A DNA stretch of 64,000 nucleotides from Mucilaginibacter sp. SJ (GTDB lineage: Bacteria > Bacteroidota > Bacteroidia > Sphingobacteriales > Sphingobacteriaceae). Where the stretch lies: the NCBI RefSeq assembly GCF_028993635.1, contig NZ_CP118631.1, positions 5,208,001-5,272,000 of the forward strand. Reading direction: 5' to 3'. The position numbers were made by a program, and so were the translations under genes. Every line of letters begins with the position of its first letter. The stretch's first letter is position 1. Below are positions 1 through 8,848 of the stretch, piece by piece. The notes beneath the pieces are model-generated. The model made no database searches. It had not been told where the DNA came from and worked only from the letters and a program-made list of their open reading frames with translations.

Positions 1-1
1 A

Positions 2-1450
2 GGCGCCCGCAAAAACCTGCAGGCCGAAATGCCGGGATTTGATTTTGACAGGGTTGTAAAAAGCAGCAGGGTAAAATGGGAAAAAGCCTTAGGTCAAATC
101 AACATCTCAACTAACAATGAGCGGGATAAACGGATCTTTTATACCTCGTTTTACCATGCCATGCAGCATCCGCGTCTTTTTAATGACGTTGACGGCAGAT
201 ACCCGCGTTTTGCCGGCGATTATCAAATGGAACAATTATCAAACGGCAATTATTATGATGATTTTTCGATGTGGGATATTTACCGGGCACAGTTGCCGTT
301 GTTTGAGATCCTGAACCCAACTTTGATCAATAACTTGGCAAAATCACTGATCCTGAAAGGTAAACAGGGCGGGTGGATGCCTGTTTTCCCCTGCTGGAAT
401 AGCTATACATCCGAAATGATCGGCGATCATACGGCTTCTGTAATCAGTTCGGCATATTTAAAGGGGATCACTGATCTTGACGCTGAAGAAGCTTACCAAA
501 TTTTAAGGCATAACGCTTTTGAATTACCTGCCAATAGCGCCGACTATGTAGAAGGCAAAGGCCGCAGGGCATTGGATAGCTATTTGAAATATCAATACAT
601 CCCGTTAGAAGATAGCGTACGTGATGCCTTTCATAAAATGGAACAGGTGAGCCGTACAATGGAGTATGCTTATGATGATTACGCGCTGGCGCAATTTGCA
701 AAAGCTTTAAAAAAACCTGCCGACTATACCTCGCTCACCAAACGGGCAAAATATTATGCCAATGTATTTGATGCTGCAAGTGGCTTTGTCCGCGGCAAGC
801 ATGCTGATGGTACATGGGTATCTCCCTTTGATCCTGATAAAAAGGCGACTTATATTACAGAAGGTACCGCACGTCAATACACCTTTTATGTACCGCAGGA
901 TGTGCCTGGTTTGTCAAAGTTGATGGGTGGGACGAAGAAACTGGAACAGTCGTTAGATAGCCTGTTTGGAAAAGGCGAGTATTGGCACGGGAATGAGCCT
1001 GGGCACCAGATTCCTTTTATGTATAATTATACACCATCGCCATGGAAAACGCAAGCCGCTGTACGCAAGATCCTGGCGACAGAATACAGTGATGGTCCGG
1101 GTGGTTTGGGAGGAAATGATGATGCCGGCCAAATGTCGGCCTGGTATCTGTTCGCTGCTATGGGTTTTTACCCGGTAAACCCGGTTTCCGGCGAGTACCT
1201 GTTGTGTTCACCTTTATTTGATAAAATTGCTATCACGCTTCAAAATGGCAAAAAGTTCGAGATCATCTGTCATAAACCGGCCCCCAAATCAATGTATATC
1301 CGATCGGTGAAATTGAATGGCAAAATAATGCCTAATAATTTTATCCGTTACAACGATATCAGGAACGGCGGTAAGCTCGACATATATCTGAACGATCAAC
1401 CGGGAAATAACTGGGCAGTTAAACCAATAAATCAACCTAAGGGGATGTAA
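2..1450 (+). CDS. GH92 family alpha-mannosidase, C-terminal part (5' end outside window)
   Basis: The reading frame is open to the left edge, so this is the C-terminal portion of a longer gene; family members usually exceed 700 residues. It carries GH92 landmarks: a WHGNEPGHQIPF stretch containing the likely catalytic acid Glu, and a GGNDDAGQMSAWYLFAAMGF block containing the catalytic-base Asp region and the fold's core. GH92 enzymes are calcium-dependent exo-acting alpha-mannosidases, exported to the periplasm or surface in Bacteroidota. The signal peptide and N-terminal beta-sandwich are not visible. No carbohydrate operon partner follows; a repeat-rich gap does. The family call is firm; linkage specificity cannot be read from sequence. 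Confidence 0.93.
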   Translation, partial: GARKNLQAEMPGFDFDRVVKSSRVKWEKALGQINISTNNERDKRIFYTSFYHAMQHPRLFNDVDGRYPRFAGDYQMEQLSNGNYYDDFSMWDIYRAQLPLFEILNPTLINNLAKSLILKGKQGGWMPVFPCWNSYTSEMIGDHTASVISSAYLKGITDLDAEEAYQILRHNAFELPANSADYVEGKGRRALDSYLKYQYIPLEDSVRDAFHKMEQVSRTMEYAYDDYALAQFAKALKKPADYTSLTKRAKYYANVFDAASGFVRGKHADGTWVSPFDPDKKATYITEGTARQYTFYVPQDVPGLSKLMGGTKKLEQSLDSLFGKGEYWHGNEPGHQIPFMYNYTPSPWKTQAAVRKILATEYSDGPGGLGGNDDAGQMSAWYLFAAMGFYPVNPVSGEYLLCSPLFDKIAITLQNGKKFEIICHKPAPKSMYIRSVKLNGKIMPNNFIRYNDIRNGGKLDIYLNDQPGNNWAVKPINQPKGM

Positions 1451-1526
1451 TATCTTCGTCTTCCTGAGTGTCTAAATCCGGTACCGCTGAAGGTGAAATG
1501 ACGTCAAGCAGAGAGAGCCTGTCACC

Positions 1527-1738
1527 CAGGGTGCAATGTCATTAAGTTAAGGAAAATCCCCCAGAGGGGGAACAGGTTTGTAGCAAAATATTATACCGAT
1601 AACAACCGTGCCAGAGGTACGGAACACCGGAGTTGTGTACCGCTGGCACACCAAAAATCTATTCAAAATGGTTTCTACAAACCTTTTGCACCTCTGGTGC
1701 AGCATGTCAATCTCTTAACTTAATGACATTGCACCCTG
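1527..1738. repeat. 212-bp element with perfect 25-bp terminal inverted repeats
   Basis: The segments 1527-1551 and 1714-1738 are exact reverse complements. Inside are hairpins with three-base loops: TCCCCC-AGA-GGGGGA at 1557-1571, CCGTGCC-AGA-GGTACGG at 1606-1622, an imperfect one at about 1635-1651, and TGCACC-TCT-GGTGCA at 1687-1701. AACAGGTTTGTAG follows the first and its reverse complement CTACAAACCTTTT precedes the last. The element interrupts the repeat that continues at 1736. CACCC occurs at both junctions, a possible 5-bp target duplication. There is no coding capacity; it resembles a MITE. Confidence 0.75.
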
Positions 1739-1802
1739 AGCCTGTCGAAGGGTCGCGTGCGGAGGCCTTGCCCACCATGCTTCGACTGGCTGCCATTGAC
1801 AC
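1736..1802. repeat. Dispersed palindrome (GAGCCTGTCGAAGGG family), interrupted copy
   Basis: It matches the repeats at 3783-3855 and 12835-12905, with a GAGCCTGTCGAAGGGTCGC arm and a CATGCTTCGA arm. The expected left end (GCCTGTCACCC) lies at 1517-1527, on the far side of the 212-bp element, so this copy is split by an insertion. Related palindromes are widespread in bacterial genomes and give rise to spurious annotated peptides. Confidence 0.7.
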
Positions 1803-1821
1803 ATTGTTTAGGTATTGATTT

Positions 1822-1878
1822 CTCGCAAAGGCGCTAAGTCGCAAAGGTTTTTCTTAGCGTCTTCGCGGCTTTGCGAGC
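1822..1878. repeat. Quasi-palindrome built from CGCAAAG/CGCTAAG words
   Basis: CTCGCAAAG-GCGCTAAG-TCGCAAAG is followed by a short loop and its approximate complement CTTAGCGTCTTCGCGG-CTTTGCGAG. A related copy lies at 28700-28750. It could fold as a long hairpin. No coding function is seen. Confidence 0.65.
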
Positions 1879-2135
1879 ATATATTAATCGCAGACTTTCA
1901 ATCAGCTCAGTTGTCATCTACAATGCGATCATTTGTGCGCAAATAAAAATTACTCAGCATGACAACCGTTTTTTGATTATGTCGTGGGTAATAACTAACC
2001 AATCCTCAATGACGATTTTCTTATTTGTTTTTAGCTTCTTTTAGAAGGAGGCTCCTTATTCCCTGTAAAAATCAGATGACTTAGGTGTATTTTATCCGGA
2101 AATATGTAAATTGTCATAAACCAAAAAACATACCT

Positions 2136-3254
2136 ATGAATTCTCGTCGTGATTTTTTACAAAAGTTGGGCTTATCGGCCCTGGCCCTGCAACTTGTACC
2201 ATACTCGGGATGGGCAGCAGGAACAGACCAAACTGAACAGGTTTATGACGGCCCGGTATTGCGCGTGGCTATTATGGGACTTGGAGGCTATGGAACCATA
2301 GTTGCAGAAGCTATGCGGAAATGTACCAAAGCTAAACTGGTTGGGGTAATTAGCGGAACCCCATCAAAAGTTAAAGCATGGCAAAGCAAATATGGCATCC
2401 CCGAAAAAAATTGCTACAACTACGAGAACTTCGATAATATTAAAAATAACCCCGATATCGACGCGGTATATGTTATTACACCCAACGGCTTTCACCGCGA
2501 TTTTGTGATCAGGGTAGCTGCAGCCGGTAAACACGCTATATGCGAAAAGCCAATGGCCGTGAATGCCAAAGAGGGGCAGGAGATGGTTGATGCCTGTAAA
2601 AAGGCCAATGTAAAATTGTTGGTTGGCTACCGGATGCATTTTGAACCAAAAACACTTGAAGTGATCAGGATGAGGCAAAACGGTGAGTTTGGGAAGGTCA
2701 GGTTTTTTCAGGGGCAATGCGGGTTTACCATCGGCGATCCCACACAATGGCGGTTGAATAAAAAGCTTGCCGGTGGCGGCTCTATGATGGATATTGGGAT
2801 CTATGCCATCAACGGATCGCGCTATATGACCGGTGAAGAACCGATATGGGTTACCGCCCAGGAAACTAAAACCGATACGGTGAAATTTAAAGAAGGGGTT
2901 GATGAAACCATCCAGTTCCAGTTCGGCTTCCCAAGCGGGGCGGTTGCGTCTTGCCTGTCAACCTACAATATGAACAATCTCGACCGATTTTTTCTTGATG
3001 GAGAAAAAGGCTTTGCCGAAATGCAGCCTTCTACCGGCTACGGGCCAATTAAAGGCCGCACCCATTTGGGCGAGCTTAACCAGCCCATTACCACACACCA
3101 AACCGTGCAGATGGATGAAATGTGCGAGATTATATTTAATAACAAAAAACCGGTAGTACCGGTAAACGGCGAAGAGGGAGTGAAAGACCTTAAAATTATT
3201 GATGCCATTTACCTTGCTGTTAAAACCGGGAAGAAGGTGGAGATAAGTGTTTAA
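2136..3254 (+). CDS. Gfo/Idh/MocA family oxidoreductase with Tat signal
   Basis: The start chosen is the ATG that places a twin-arginine motif (SRRDFLQKLG) within the first ten residues, followed by a hydrophobic stretch and an AAG cleavage region; an upstream in-frame start would bury this signal. The mature protein begins with a Rossmann dinucleotide motif GLGGYG near residue 48, has the family's CEKP catalytic-lysine motif, and a C-terminal GGGSMMDIGIYAIN segment. The family uses NAD(P) for sugar or sugar-like substrate oxidation or reduction. Tat export with the cofactor pre-bound is typical for periplasmic members, including glycosidase-like enzymes of this fold. The substrate is unknown. 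It stands alone between repeat-rich gaps. Confidence 0.88.
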   Translation: MNSRRDFLQKLGLSALALQLVPYSGWAAGTDQTEQVYDGPVLRVAIMGLGGYGTIVAEAMRKCTKAKLVGVISGTPSKVKAWQSKYGIPEKNCYNYENFDNIKNNPDIDAVYVITPNGFHRDFVIRVAAAGKHAICEKPMAVNAKEGQEMVDACKKANVKLLVGYRMHFEPKTLEVIRMRQNGEFGKVRFFQGQCGFTIGDPTQWRLNKKLAGGGSMMDIGIYAINGSRYMTGEEPIWVTAQETKTDTVKFKEGVDETIQFQFGFPSGAVASCLSTYNMNNLDRFFLDGEKGFAEMQPSTGYGPIKGRTHLGELNQPITTHQTVQMDEMCEIIFNNKKPVVPVNGEEGVKDLKIIDAIYLAVKTGKKVEISV

Positions 3255-3283
3255 TATTGTTTAAAGGTACAAACATACGTATG

Positions 3284-3302
3284 TGCCGAAATAAATTCGG
3301 CA
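3284..3302. terminator. Hairpin TGCCGAA/TTCGGCA after the oxidoreductase gene
   Basis: TGCCGAA and TTCGGCA flank a five-base loop, about 30 bases past the stop codon and followed by CATGATGGG and later a T-rich stretch. A near-identical hairpin followed by CATGACG lies at 7111-7128, so this is a repeated element. It may serve as a terminator. Confidence 0.4.
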
Positions 3303-3442
3303 TGATGGGTTTGCTTTTTTTGTAACCAATTGAGAAGCCTTTGCAGTAAGGAAATTAATATTTCACCTGCTATTGGCATATTTAGCCAAACCTGTAACAA
3401 GCTGCTGGTATGCTCATCTAAATATAAAAACTTAGAAAAAAC

Positions 3443-3709
3443 ATGAGCACCAAAGAAACATTTTCAATTAACGGTGAAGCGTTATTGGGAAAGATAAAAG
3501 AGATAATTAACGAAGGTAAAGCCAGCAGGATCACCATTTCAGACAAGCATGGCAAAGAGTTAATGACCTTTCCGTTAAGCGTGGGCCTTTTTGGGATGAT
3601 CCTGGCACCGGTTTTTGCTGCCGTAGGTACCCTGGCCGCACTGGTTACGGAATGTACCATAACGGTAGAACGGGAAGAGGAAGACAAAGAAGATACCCCC
3701 AAAGAATAA
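3443..3709 (+). CDS. DUF4342 domain protein
   Basis: An 88-residue protein. The N-terminal half (NGEALLGKIKEIINEGKASR) resembles the DUF4342 family, which has a UBA-like helical start. It is followed by a hydrophobic central segment at about residues 48-68 (one membrane-compatible helix) and an acidic, lysine-rich tail. Members are short conserved proteins of unknown role, common in Bacteroidota and Firmicutes. It is a single gene and the ATG is well placed after an A-rich leader. I infer membrane association only. Confidence 0.75.
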   Translation: MSTKETFSINGEALLGKIKEIINEGKASRITISDKHGKELMTFPLSVGLFGMILAPVFAAVGTLAALVTECTITVEREEEDKEDTPKE

Positions 3710-4041
3710 GTTGTTAAAAAAGGACCTCGCGTTGAGTGATTAAATCCGGTAGACTCTGAAAGCGAAATGACAAAAGAGGGCCTGTCACCCTGAGCCTGTC
3801 GAAGGGTCGCACGCAGAGGCCCTGCCCGCCATGCTTCGAGAGCCTCAGCATGACAGCCGTTTTTAAACATGTCATGGGTAACTTGTTTCAGCGCCTCACG
3901 AGACAGGCGGGCGATTTGATTAGCAAGCGGCTTAGCAAATAGGTTGTTGACAGAAGTTCAACATGACCGTATTTATTATGGCTTATGTAGCATACCGGGT
4001 AAGGTCTTATCCCTATAAATTAAGGGCCGGGTATCCGGCCT
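3710..4041. other. Gene-free gap containing a dispersed palindrome
   Basis: Apart from the repeat at 3783-3855 I see no structure or coding signal in this gap between convergent genes. A minus-strand open frame spanning it reads straight through the repeat and is rejected. Confidence 0.6.
3783..3855. repeat. Dispersed palindrome (GAGCCTGTCGAAGGG family), intact copy
   Basis: TGTCACCCTGAGCCTGTCGA at the left and TCGAGAGCCTCAGCATGACA at the right form the arms of an imperfect palindrome. This is the uninterrupted version of the sequence split at 1517-1802 and is inverted at 12835-12905. It serves as the reference for identifying the insertion at 1527-1738. Confidence 0.75.
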
Positions 4042-4929
4042 TTAATTCAAATATTCATTAAAAAAATCAACGGTCCGTTTCCAGGCCAGTTCTGCCGCGG
4101 CTTTGTCATAACGTGGAGTTGTATTATTATGAAAGCCGTGGTTCGCGTTTTCATAGATATAAGCCTGGTATTTTTTGCCATTCTCTTTAAGCGCTTTTTC
4201 GTATGCCGGCCAGCCATCTGTAATCCGGGTATCCAGGGCCGCGTAATGCAGCAACAGCGGCGCTTTAATTTTAGGGACATCCTCAACAGCCGGCTGACTT
4301 CCATAAAATGGAACGGCGGCAGCCAGATCGGGAACACGTACAGCCATCATATTGGCAATTCCTCCGCCAAAACAAAAGCCTACAACACCTACCTTACCAT
4401 TGCAATCCTTATGGTTTTTCAGGTATTCATAGGCAGCTATAAAATCTTCCTCCATTTCGCCTTTATTTCGTTTGGCCTGCATGGTACGTCCTTCGTCATC
4501 ATTGCCGGGATAGCCGCCAAGCGGTGTTAGCGCGTCGGGTGCAAGGGTAATAAACCCTGCAAGGGCAGCTCTTCTCGCCACATCTTCAATATAAGGGTTT
4601 AAGCCCCGGTTTTCGTGAACTACCACTATGCCACCCAGTTTCTTCTTTGCATCTGCAGGCTCCGATAATAATCCTTTAATTGTTCCGCCGCCTTTGGGCG
4701 AAGGGTAATTAATATAGCCCGATTTTAAACGCGGATCGTCGGATTTTACCTGTATGGCACCCTGGTAATCGGGCATCAGGAAACTCATTAGCGCGGTTAC
4801 GGTAAGGCCGCCCACTGCATACATGGAGAGCTTTTGCACAAATGAACGCCTGTCGAGGCGGTTATGTGCGTAATCATCGTACAGGTCAAACACTTCCTGT
4901 TTGATATCTTCTTTGCTGATTTGGTTCAT
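4042..4929 (-). CDS. Dienelactone hydrolase family protein
   Basis: An alpha/beta hydrolase of the dienelactone hydrolase (carboxymethylenebutenolidase) type. The nucleophile-elbow motif GFCFGGG holds a Cys nucleophile as in true family members; a later LDTR segment and a NHGFHN segment supply the Asp and His of the triad. The N-terminus has RRSFVQKLSMYAVGG followed by hydrophobic residues, a Tat-like export signal that begins rather late. The ATG at 4929 is preferred to an upstream TTG. The substrate is unknown; many homologues are annotated only by fold. Transcribed alone, convergent with the preceding gene. Confidence 0.88.
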   Translation of the reverse strand: MNQISKEDIKQEVFDLYDDYAHNRLDRRSFVQKLSMYAVGGLTVTALMSFLMPDYQGAIQVKSDDPRLKSGYINYPSPKGGGTIKGLLSEPADAKKKLGGIVVVHENRGLNPYIEDVARRAALAGFITLAPDALTPLGGYPGNDDEGRTMQAKRNKGEMEEDFIAAYEYLKNHKDCNGKVGVVGFCFGGGIANMMAVRVPDLAAAVPFYGSQPAVEDVPKIKAPLLLHYAALDTRITDGWPAYEKALKENGKKYQAYIYENANHGFHNNTTPRYDKAAAELAWKRTVDFFNEYLN

Positions 4930-5260
4930 ATTTCCGGAGGCTTTGTTCAAATTTACCGGTTAGGTTTTGTTTAGGGTGTAACAGTCTCGTTACCGGTAAT
5001 GTTTTGTGTGTTGAATTGCGAGAGTTTCTACATAGCATATTTTTATTTCCTTACAACCTGAAACTATCAGACCGGTGACCACAGACTTTGAAAGCTTATT
5101 TTAACCGCCGGGCTGCTTTTTGTTTTCAGAGGTAATGTTTGATTATATTTTTGATTCCGGCGTGATGAAACTTGAACAAACTTGAACCTGTTATGAATAT
5201 GAGGACTCCTTCCGCTCTTTTACATTTGTTTACCAGGCAGCATGCCTTATAGTTTAACTC
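4930..5260. other. Gene-free divergent intergenic region
   Basis: About 330 bases between divergent genes, presumably carrying both promoters. I found no clear operator, repeat or small open frame with coding character. Confidence 0.5.
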
Positions 5261-6310
5261 ATGAAACCCACTGCATTAAAATTCTTAAGCTTTATAATAT
5301 TATTGATTTGGAGCATTCCGCTGAACGCGCAAACACTATATGTAAATGTAAGCCAGGGCAGGGATGATGCCCCGGGTACGCGAACTGAACCGTTGGCAAG
5401 CCTGGAAAAAGCTGTAATCAAAGCAAATACGTTTAGCGGCAAAGAACCTGTTACCATTAAGATAGCGCCCGGCCTTTATACCCTTATAAATGCATTGGTG
5501 GTTCGTGAGGAGAGTAACCGGCAGGTTGCTGCAAAATATACCTTCGAAGCGATGGTCATGCCCGGTGACCCGGACTGGACACCGGCCAAAATGCCGGTTA
5601 TCCAATGCCTCGCCGATTCCAACAGGGTTGGTAAATTAAGGCATGCCTGCTCCGCTTTCCAGGTCGCCCGGAACCATGTAACGATTAAAGGACTGAAGTT
5701 CACAGGTAACCCAAACCCGGCATCCGAGTATTACTACGTTATAGAAAGGAGGGACAGCACATTGACCGGACTGGAAATCTCTCAGTGTTATTTTATCGGG
5801 GAAAAGAATTCTGCACCTATACAAGGAGGGGTTTTTGCCCAGGGTGCCGGTATCCGCGTAGACCATTGTATATTTTATGGGGTAAAAAACGCCGTTATGG
5901 CATTCCTCGGGATCAGGGATTTTTCGCTCACTCATTCCATCATTTACGGGGCCTACGAAGGTGCTGTTTGGTACGGCTACGGCCAGAGCTCCAATATGCC
6001 GTTTACGTTCAGTGATAATATAATAACCAATTGCAATTATTTTTGGATAGGATACCGTGGAGCCCATGCTAACTATAAGTTTGCCAATTCACTTATTTCC
6101 CAAAACGCTTTTTATTTGGGCTTTAACGAAGAGGACCTAAAGCCCGACCGGCTAAATAAGCCTATAGAACAAAATATCCAAAAAGTTGGAAAAGTGACCC
6201 TGAGCGAAGTACAAACCAAAGGCATACCAAAAGATTACCTGAACCTTTCATCTTCATCACCAGGAGCGCACATCGATGCCGGTATTTTATATAAGGTAAA
6301 AAATAAATAA
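5261..6310 (+). CDS. Secreted right-handed beta-helix protein
   Basis: A 349-residue protein with a cleavable signal peptide (hydrophobic residues 6-20, LNAQ cleavage region). The mature part opens with TLYVNVSQGRDDAPGTRTEP, typical of DUF1565/pectate-lyase-like parallel beta-helix proteins. Repeated coil-like segments follow (HVTIKGLKFTGN, FSLTHSIIYGAYEG, NAFYLGF). Such folds occur in polysaccharide lyases and other surface carbohydrate-active proteins, but no catalytic signature is recognisable. It is probably periplasmic or outer-membrane associated. Confidence 0.72.
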   Translation: MKPTALKFLSFIILLIWSIPLNAQTLYVNVSQGRDDAPGTRTEPLASLEKAVIKANTFSGKEPVTIKIAPGLYTLINALVVREESNRQVAAKYTFEAMVMPGDPDWTPAKMPVIQCLADSNRVGKLRHACSAFQVARNHVTIKGLKFTGNPNPASEYYYVIERRDSTLTGLEISQCYFIGEKNSAPIQGGVFAQGAGIRVDHCIFYGVKNAVMAFLGIRDFSLTHSIIYGAYEGAVWYGYGQSSNMPFTFSDNIITNCNYFWIGYRGAHANYKFANSLISQNAFYLGFNEEDLKPDRLNKPIEQNIQKVGKVTLSEVQTKGIPKDYLNLSSSSPGAHIDAGILYKVKNK

Positions 6311-6340
6311 TCAATGGGCTTTGTTTAACATTGGTTTAGA

Positions 6341-6943
6341 TCAATGCCCTTTCCCAAAGTTTTTTTCACCCGCTTCAACAGCCATATCAACCCGGTTTTC
6401 GTCCGGAGGTTTAGGGCATGAATAGCCGCTGCTGAAAGCGCAGTACGGGTTGTAGGCTTTATTGAAGTCAATAACAATCGAGCCGTTTTTAATGTCTTTG
6501 GTAGTAAGGTCGATATAGCGGCCTCCGCCATAGGTTTCAGAGCCGTTGGTAGCATCGGTAAAGGGCAGGAACAGGTAATTACTAAACGCCGGATTTTGCG
6601 ACAGCGCTATGCTTTTGTAAATGGTTAACTGCATTGGTTTACCCTTTAGCGTAAACGAAAGTTGGGCATAACGTATATATTGGCTACCTGCACCGCTGAA
6701 GGTAGGTATAATAAAAGTTGGTTGATTAGTCAATAATTCAGCTTTAGCAGTTACGCGGTAGGTACTATCGGCATCGTAAAACCTTAAAAATTGGAGGTCA
6801 TCCTGTTTAAGCGGTGATCGCGGATCTTTCAAAAAATCATCCTTATAATTTTGCCTGAAAGCAACGATCTGTTCTTTATGACTTTGCGCAAAACTGTGTT
6901 GGCTAATGAAGAGGACGAATAAAAGGGTGGCGAAATATTTCAT
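6341..6943 (-). CDS. DUF1684 domain protein, secreted
   Basis: The start is placed at MKYFATLLFVLFISQ, which gives a normal signal peptide ending FAQS; an upstream in-frame start would add an implausible tail. The body has DUF1684 features: KDDFLKDPRSPL near the N-terminus, LRFYDADSTYRV, and the C-terminal pair GGGRYIDL and DFNKAYNPYCAFSSGYSCPKPP, close to the family's signature NPYCAY...CPxPP. The function of the family is unknown. Single gene, facing the beta-helix gene end to end. Confidence 0.85.
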   Translation of the reverse strand: MKYFATLLFVLFISQHSFAQSHKEQIVAFRQNYKDDFLKDPRSPLKQDDLQFLRFYDADSTYRVTAKAELLTNQPTFIIPTFSGAGSQYIRYAQLSFTLKGKPMQLTIYKSIALSQNPAFSNYLFLPFTDATNGSETYGGGRYIDLTTKDIKNGSIVIDFNKAYNPYCAFSSGYSCPKPPDENRVDMAVEAGEKNFGKGH

Positions 6944-7110
6944 ATGTGGTGCATGGATCAGGCTCAAAGATAACTTATAAAGGAGTTTAAAAAAAAACGT
7001 TATTGCATTGTTCACGCCCCTGTATCATAATAAAAATATGTCATGTTGGTGTTTCAACACCCACTCGCTAAGCAACCGTGCCTGGAAAACCGACTACCTG
7101 TTTGATGGGG

Positions 7111-7128
7111 TGCCGAAACAAATCGGCA
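7111..7128. terminator. Hairpin TGCCGA/TCGGCA near aminotransferase 3' end
   Basis: TGCCGA and TCGGCA flank a six-base loop, just past the end of the minus-strand aminotransferase gene. It is a second copy of the hairpin at 3284-3302 with a shorter stem. Possible terminator; alternatively just a dispersed palindrome. Confidence 0.35.
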
Positions 7129-7151
7129 TGACGTTGGGGAGTTGTTTTCAC

Positions 7152-8375
7152 CTAAAAGTCCGTCGAGATTAAATTAAGCTTTACTCTAACCAACTCCTCC
7201 AAAACTCCGCATAAGGTATCAATCTCTTCCCCGGTATTGTAATAATGTACTGAAGCCCTTACAATATTGCCCAGCTTATTTTTGTTCATATAAATGAGGG
7301 TTGAAACCGCCTTGCCAACTGATACATTGATGTGCCTTTCGGCCAGTTTGTTTTTTACCGTTGTGGCTTCCACGCCATCTACCGAAAAAGTTACAATGCC
7401 GCATAACTCATCGCCAAAATCATGAACGGTTACGCCGTTAATATTTTTTAGTTTTTCGCGTAGTAAACCGGCTAAATATTGCACCCGCTGCCAGGTACGC
7501 TCAATGCCTATGTTGAGTGCATATTCAATCGCTTTGCCAAGGCCAAGGGTTAGGGCGCGACTTTTCTCATACACTTCAAAACGGCGGGCATCACTGCGTG
7601 GTTTAAAATCAGTTTCGGTTACCCATTGCGTAGTGAAGCCATCCATGAAAAACAGTTTTAATTTATCCTGTATCTCCTTGCGTACATATAAAAAGCCGGT
7701 GCCCCTCGGCGCCCGCAAATACTTCCTGCCGGTTACAGCCAGCATATCGCAGTCTAATTCCTGTACATCCAGCGGCACATGGCCAACGCTCTGGCAGGCA
7801 TCAAGCAGGTACAAAATATTATGCCTTCGTGCTATTTTTCCTATTTCGGCAACAGGGATCATACCCCCTGCGGTTGAGGGGATGTGGGTTACGGCTATCA
7901 GCTTTGTCCGGTCAGAAATAGCATCTTCCAAAGCCTGCAGCCGGAAATTACCTTGCTCATCATTGGGGATCACTTTAAACTCAACACCCAGTGTTTTTTG
8001 AGCGTGCAGCAAACCTATCAGGTTGGTTACATATTCCATTTCGCAGGTAATGATCTCATCGCCGGGTTTAAAATCAATGCCATTAAAGGCAAGCCACCAG
8101 CCGATACTGGCGTTTTCAACAATGGCAATTTCATCCTTATGGGCATTGATGAGCCGGGCTATGAGGGTGTAAGTGTTTTCCAGCTCTTCGCGGTAAGTAT
8201 ACTCTGTTTCATAACCGCCGTTTTGCGCTTCTTCGTACAGATAGTCTATCACGGTATCAACAACCACATCGGGGTGCAGGGATGAGCCAGCATTGTTAAA
8301 GTGGATGGTTTTTGTGGTGCCCCGGGTTTCGGCCCTCAGTTGCTGTACTTCCTGTTCGCTTAGTATATTTTCCAT
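7152..8375 (-). CDS. Class V aminotransferase (cysteine desulfurase-like)
   Basis: A 407-residue fold-type I PLP enzyme. The predicted Schiff-base lysine is K218 in AVTGRKYLRAPRGTGF. Upstream are the cofactor-contacting segments NASIGWW, THIPSTAGG and LLDACQSVGH. The sequence resembles NifS/CsdA/Isd11-like and selenocysteine-lyase-like members of aminotransferase class V, but no active-site Cys loop is evident, so it may act on another amino acid. It lies five bases downstream of a GNAT gene on the same strand, and both are divergent from a MocR-type regulator, which is itself aminotransferase-derived and probably controls them. Confidence 0.88.
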   Translation of the reverse strand: MENILSEQEVQQLRAETRGTTKTIHFNNAGSSLHPDVVVDTVIDYLYEEAQNGGYETEYTYREELENTYTLIARLINAHKDEIAIVENASIGWWLAFNGIDFKPGDEIITCEMEYVTNLIGLLHAQKTLGVEFKVIPNDEQGNFRLQALEDAISDRTKLIAVTHIPSTAGGMIPVAEIGKIARRHNILYLLDACQSVGHVPLDVQELDCDMLAVTGRKYLRAPRGTGFLYVRKEIQDKLKLFFMDGFTTQWVTETDFKPRSDARRFEVYEKSRALTLGLGKAIEYALNIGIERTWQRVQYLAGLLREKLKNINGVTVHDFGDELCGIVTFSVDGVEATTVKNKLAERHINVSVGKAVSTLIYMNKNKLGNIVRASVHYYNTGEEIDTLCGVLEELVRVKLNLISTDF

Positions 8376-8380
8376 TAGGT

Positions 8381-8848
8381 TTAGTTATTTGTGAAGTTTA
8401 TTTCCATCATGATATCCGCACGCTTATAGGTGCCCGGCTCAACAGGGATCTCGGTAAAGCCCAATTTGCGGTAAATGTGGATGGCATTTTCAAGCACCCT
8501 GTTTGAAAACAATACCAACTTTTTTGCACCCAGTTCACGCGCTTTATCAATACCGGTTTGACATAGAAACTGACCGGCGCCAGCTCCGCGACTGTCTTTA
8601 TCCACCGCCATTTTGGTAAGCTCGTAAACACCGTCTTCTATATATCGCAGCGCTACGGTGCCAATAATTTTTTGGTTTGAAGTGATAAAGTAAATACTGC
8701 CGCCCGTTTTAATGATGGCCTCGTCGGGGTTTTCCAGAACCCATTTATCAAAAGGCTCAACAGTAAAATACTCTTCAAGCCAAGCTTTGTTAAATTTTTC
8801 AAAGTAGGGGGCGTGCTGCGGCTGATAATCGATAACCTGTAGTTCCAT
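8381..8848 (-). CDS. GNAT family N-acetyltransferase
   Basis: The start is set at MELQVIDYQPQH; a longer frame continues upstream but crosses the promoter region. At 155 residues it has the GNAT core: a beta-strand ELTKMAVDKDSRGAGAGQFL whose R-G-A-G-A-G turn is the acetyl-CoA pyrophosphate loop, then LGAKKLVLFSN and AIHIYRKLGFTEIP, the family's C-terminal motif. The acceptor substrate is unknown. It is the first gene of a two-gene unit with the class V aminotransferase, suggesting joint action on an amino compound. Confidence 0.88.
   Translation of the reverse strand: MELQVIDYQPQHAPYFEKFNKAWLEEYFTVEPFDKWVLENPDEAIIKTGGSIYFITSNQKIIGTVALRYIEDGVYELTKMAVDKDSRGAGAGQFLCQTGIDKARELGAKKLVLFSNRVLENAIHIYRKLGFTEIPVEPGTYKRADIMMEINFTNN

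Larger units (their letters stand above)
1451..2135. other. Gene-free region packed with palindromic repeats
   Basis: This 685-base gap holds, in order, an element bounded by inverted repeats, a copy of a common palindrome containing GAGCCTGTCGAAGGG, and a palindrome built from CGCAAAG/CGCTAAG words. These are listed separately. After about 1880 I see only AT-rich DNA leading to the next gene. Short open frames here are translations of the repeats and are not credible genes. Confidence 0.8.

Noticed and set aside
1633..1818. Plus-strand open frame in the repeat region
   Set aside because: It translates the inserted element and the GAGCCTGTCGAAGGG palindrome, a well-known source of spurious proteins; no start signal or conserved composition.
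3418..3870. Long minus-strand frame opposite the DUF4342 gene
   Set aside because: It reads through the dispersed palindrome and antisense to a clear DUF4342 gene; composition is repeat-derived.
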